A DNA stretch of 23,880 nucleotides. It comes from an uncultured Blautia sp. Lineage in GTDB: Bacteria > Bacillota > Clostridia > Lachnospirales > Lachnospiraceae. A model generated the notes under the pieces. The model saw nothing but the letters and a program-made list of their open reading frames with translations. It did not search any database and had not been told where the DNA came from. Both the position numbers and the translations under genes were made by a program. Below, one piece after another: positions 23,125 to 23,880 of the stretch (positions are counted from its first letter, which is position 1; each line of letters starts with the position of its first letter). The stretch lies in NCBI GenBank assembly GCA_937900135.1, contig CALCDJ010000020.1:1-23880 (forward strand), written 5' to 3'.

Positions 23125-23846
23125 ATGGAACAAAGTAAAAAAGAAATTTTTCAATGGCATCCTGCTTTTTACGCAGGGCTTCAGGTGGAATTGAAGGAGG
23201 ATGCTCAGAATTAAATATCGGCAGGATTTTTCGTAAATATAATATTATTGAATATAAGAGTCCTGTGGATTATCTGGGGATTGATGATTTTTATAAGGTG
23301 TATGGATATTTGTGCTTTTATAAGGCCGATACACAGGAAGAAGATGGGATTTCTGTGGAGGAGTTAACGCTTTCTTTGATGTGTACCCATTATCCAAGAA
23401 AATTAATGGAACATCTGAGAAAAGTTCGTAGATATCAGATTCAGAAGATGGATGAGGGAATTTACTATATTTTAGGAGATATGATTCCAATACAGATTGT
23501 ATGTCTCAGAGAGTTATCAGAAGACGAAAATTTGTGGCTGAAATGTTTGACAAACCGGTTGGAAAAAAAGGAAACCGTGGAAAAATTGTTGGAGGCATAC
23601 GAAGAGCATATGAACGAAGGGTTGTATCGTTCTATAATGGATATGATTGTAAGAGCAAATAAAAAGAAGTTCAAGGAGGCGGAAGAGATGTGTGAAGCGT
23701 TAGAGGAATTGTTATACGAAAGGTTTAAAGAAAAACACAAAGATGAGGCAGAGGCAGAAAAAGAGGCTGCAATAGAAGCAGCAGTAGAAGAAACGAGAAT
23801 GGAAAGTCACAAAGTTGGACTTCAGGAAGCAATGTCAGTTAGTTAA
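23125..23846 (+). pseudogene. Rpn/PD-(D/E)XK nuclease family transposase-like gene, internally deleted and 3'-truncated
   Basis: The start is clear: AAAGGAGG then ATG at 23125, giving MEQSKKEIFQWHPAFYAGLQ, a typical N-terminus for this family in Lachnospiraceae. The frame ends at TAA 23212-23214 after 29 codons. The protein resumes in another frame at NIGRIFRKYNIIEYKSP, so roughly 30 residues are missing, including the segment that normally carries the catalytic Asp of the PD-(D/E)XK core. The EYK half of the core and the downstream YKVYGYLCFYKA to KKFKEAEEMCEAL region are intact. The 3' end is also cut: after GLQEA the frame enters the 51-bp repeat and stops at TAA 23844-23846. An ATG at 23154 in the second frame is not a real start. 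Such proteins are linked to recombination-promoting nucleases; this copy is almost surely inactive. Confidence 0.88.
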
Positions 23847-23880
23847 AGTCTGATAAAAAGAAAATGGAGTATCTTTAAAC
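23830..23880. repeat. 51-bp inverted repeat, right copy (probable end of a mobile element)
   Basis: Exact reverse complement of bases 4-54, reaching the last base of the window. It begins within the truncated Rpn-family gene and supplies that gene's final codons and stop. The identity starts at the same point (CAATG) as in the left copy while the flanks differ, which marks the boundary of a repeated unit rather than shared gene sequence. Confidence 0.85.

Noticed and set aside
1..23880. CRISPR array, prophage or toxin-antitoxin/defence cluster
   Set aside because: I found no regularly spaced direct repeats, no phage structural or integrase genes, and no recognisable defence genes apart from the broken Rpn-family frame.

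Overview
The window looks like chromosomal DNA from an anaerobic low-to-mid GC Firmicute, most likely a gut Lachnospiraceae (Blautia/Ruminococcus-like). This is inferred from a class III (oxygen-sensitive) ribonucleotide reductase, a Trp T-box leader, strong AGGAGG ribosome sites, intrinsic terminators with U-tracts, lipoprotein sugar-binding proteins and a PD-(D/E)XK 'Rpn/transposase-like' ORF of the type common in that family. I see no tRNA, rRNA, CRISPR array or prophage gene.

Layout. (1) 1-5963: a beta-mannoside locus. The last 18 codons of a disrupted lplB-type permease are followed by an lplC-type permease, a lipoprotein binding protein, a D-lyxose/D-mannose isomerase and a GH2 beta-mannosidase. 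(2) 6087-9908: housekeeping. The ribosome-associated GTPase HflX is followed by a paired NrdR operator with a promoter, then nrdD. This NrdD carries an extra C-terminal thioredoxin/glutaredoxin-like domain, and no nrdG follows it. (3) 9923-18183: a sugar-salvage locus. It holds a ROK regulator, a RbsD/FucU mutarotase, an RbsB-RbsA-RbsC-type ABC importer, methylthioribose kinase (MtnK) and methylthioribose-1-phosphate isomerase (MtnA), closed by a near-perfect bidirectional terminator. (4) 18231-20785, minus strand: dhaK-dhaL (dihydroxyacetone-kinase-like) and a DeoR regulator, with two tandem hairpins between dhaL and deoR. (5) 21054-22897: a Trp-specific T-box leader driving a stand-alone TrpB2-type tryptophan synthase beta chain. 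(6) 22923-23880: a good promoter, then a broken Rpn-family nuclease gene.

How the genes fit together. In region 3 the importer, mutarotase, kinase and isomerase read as one pathway: take up a 5-modified pentose (methylthioribose or 5-deoxyribose are the obvious candidates), set its anomer, phosphorylate C1, and isomerise to the ketose-1-phosphate. The later MtnB/D/E enzymes and an aldolase are absent from the window, so the end of the route is open. The adjacent DhaKL/DeoR unit handles a small ketose, possibly but not demonstrably in the same route.

The strongest structural oddity is that both ends of the window carry the same 51-base sequence in inverted orientation (4-54 and 23830-23880). 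On the left it cuts into lplB; on the right it cuts into the Rpn-family gene. That is what two copies of one mobile element, or two contig breaks at one repeat family, would leave.
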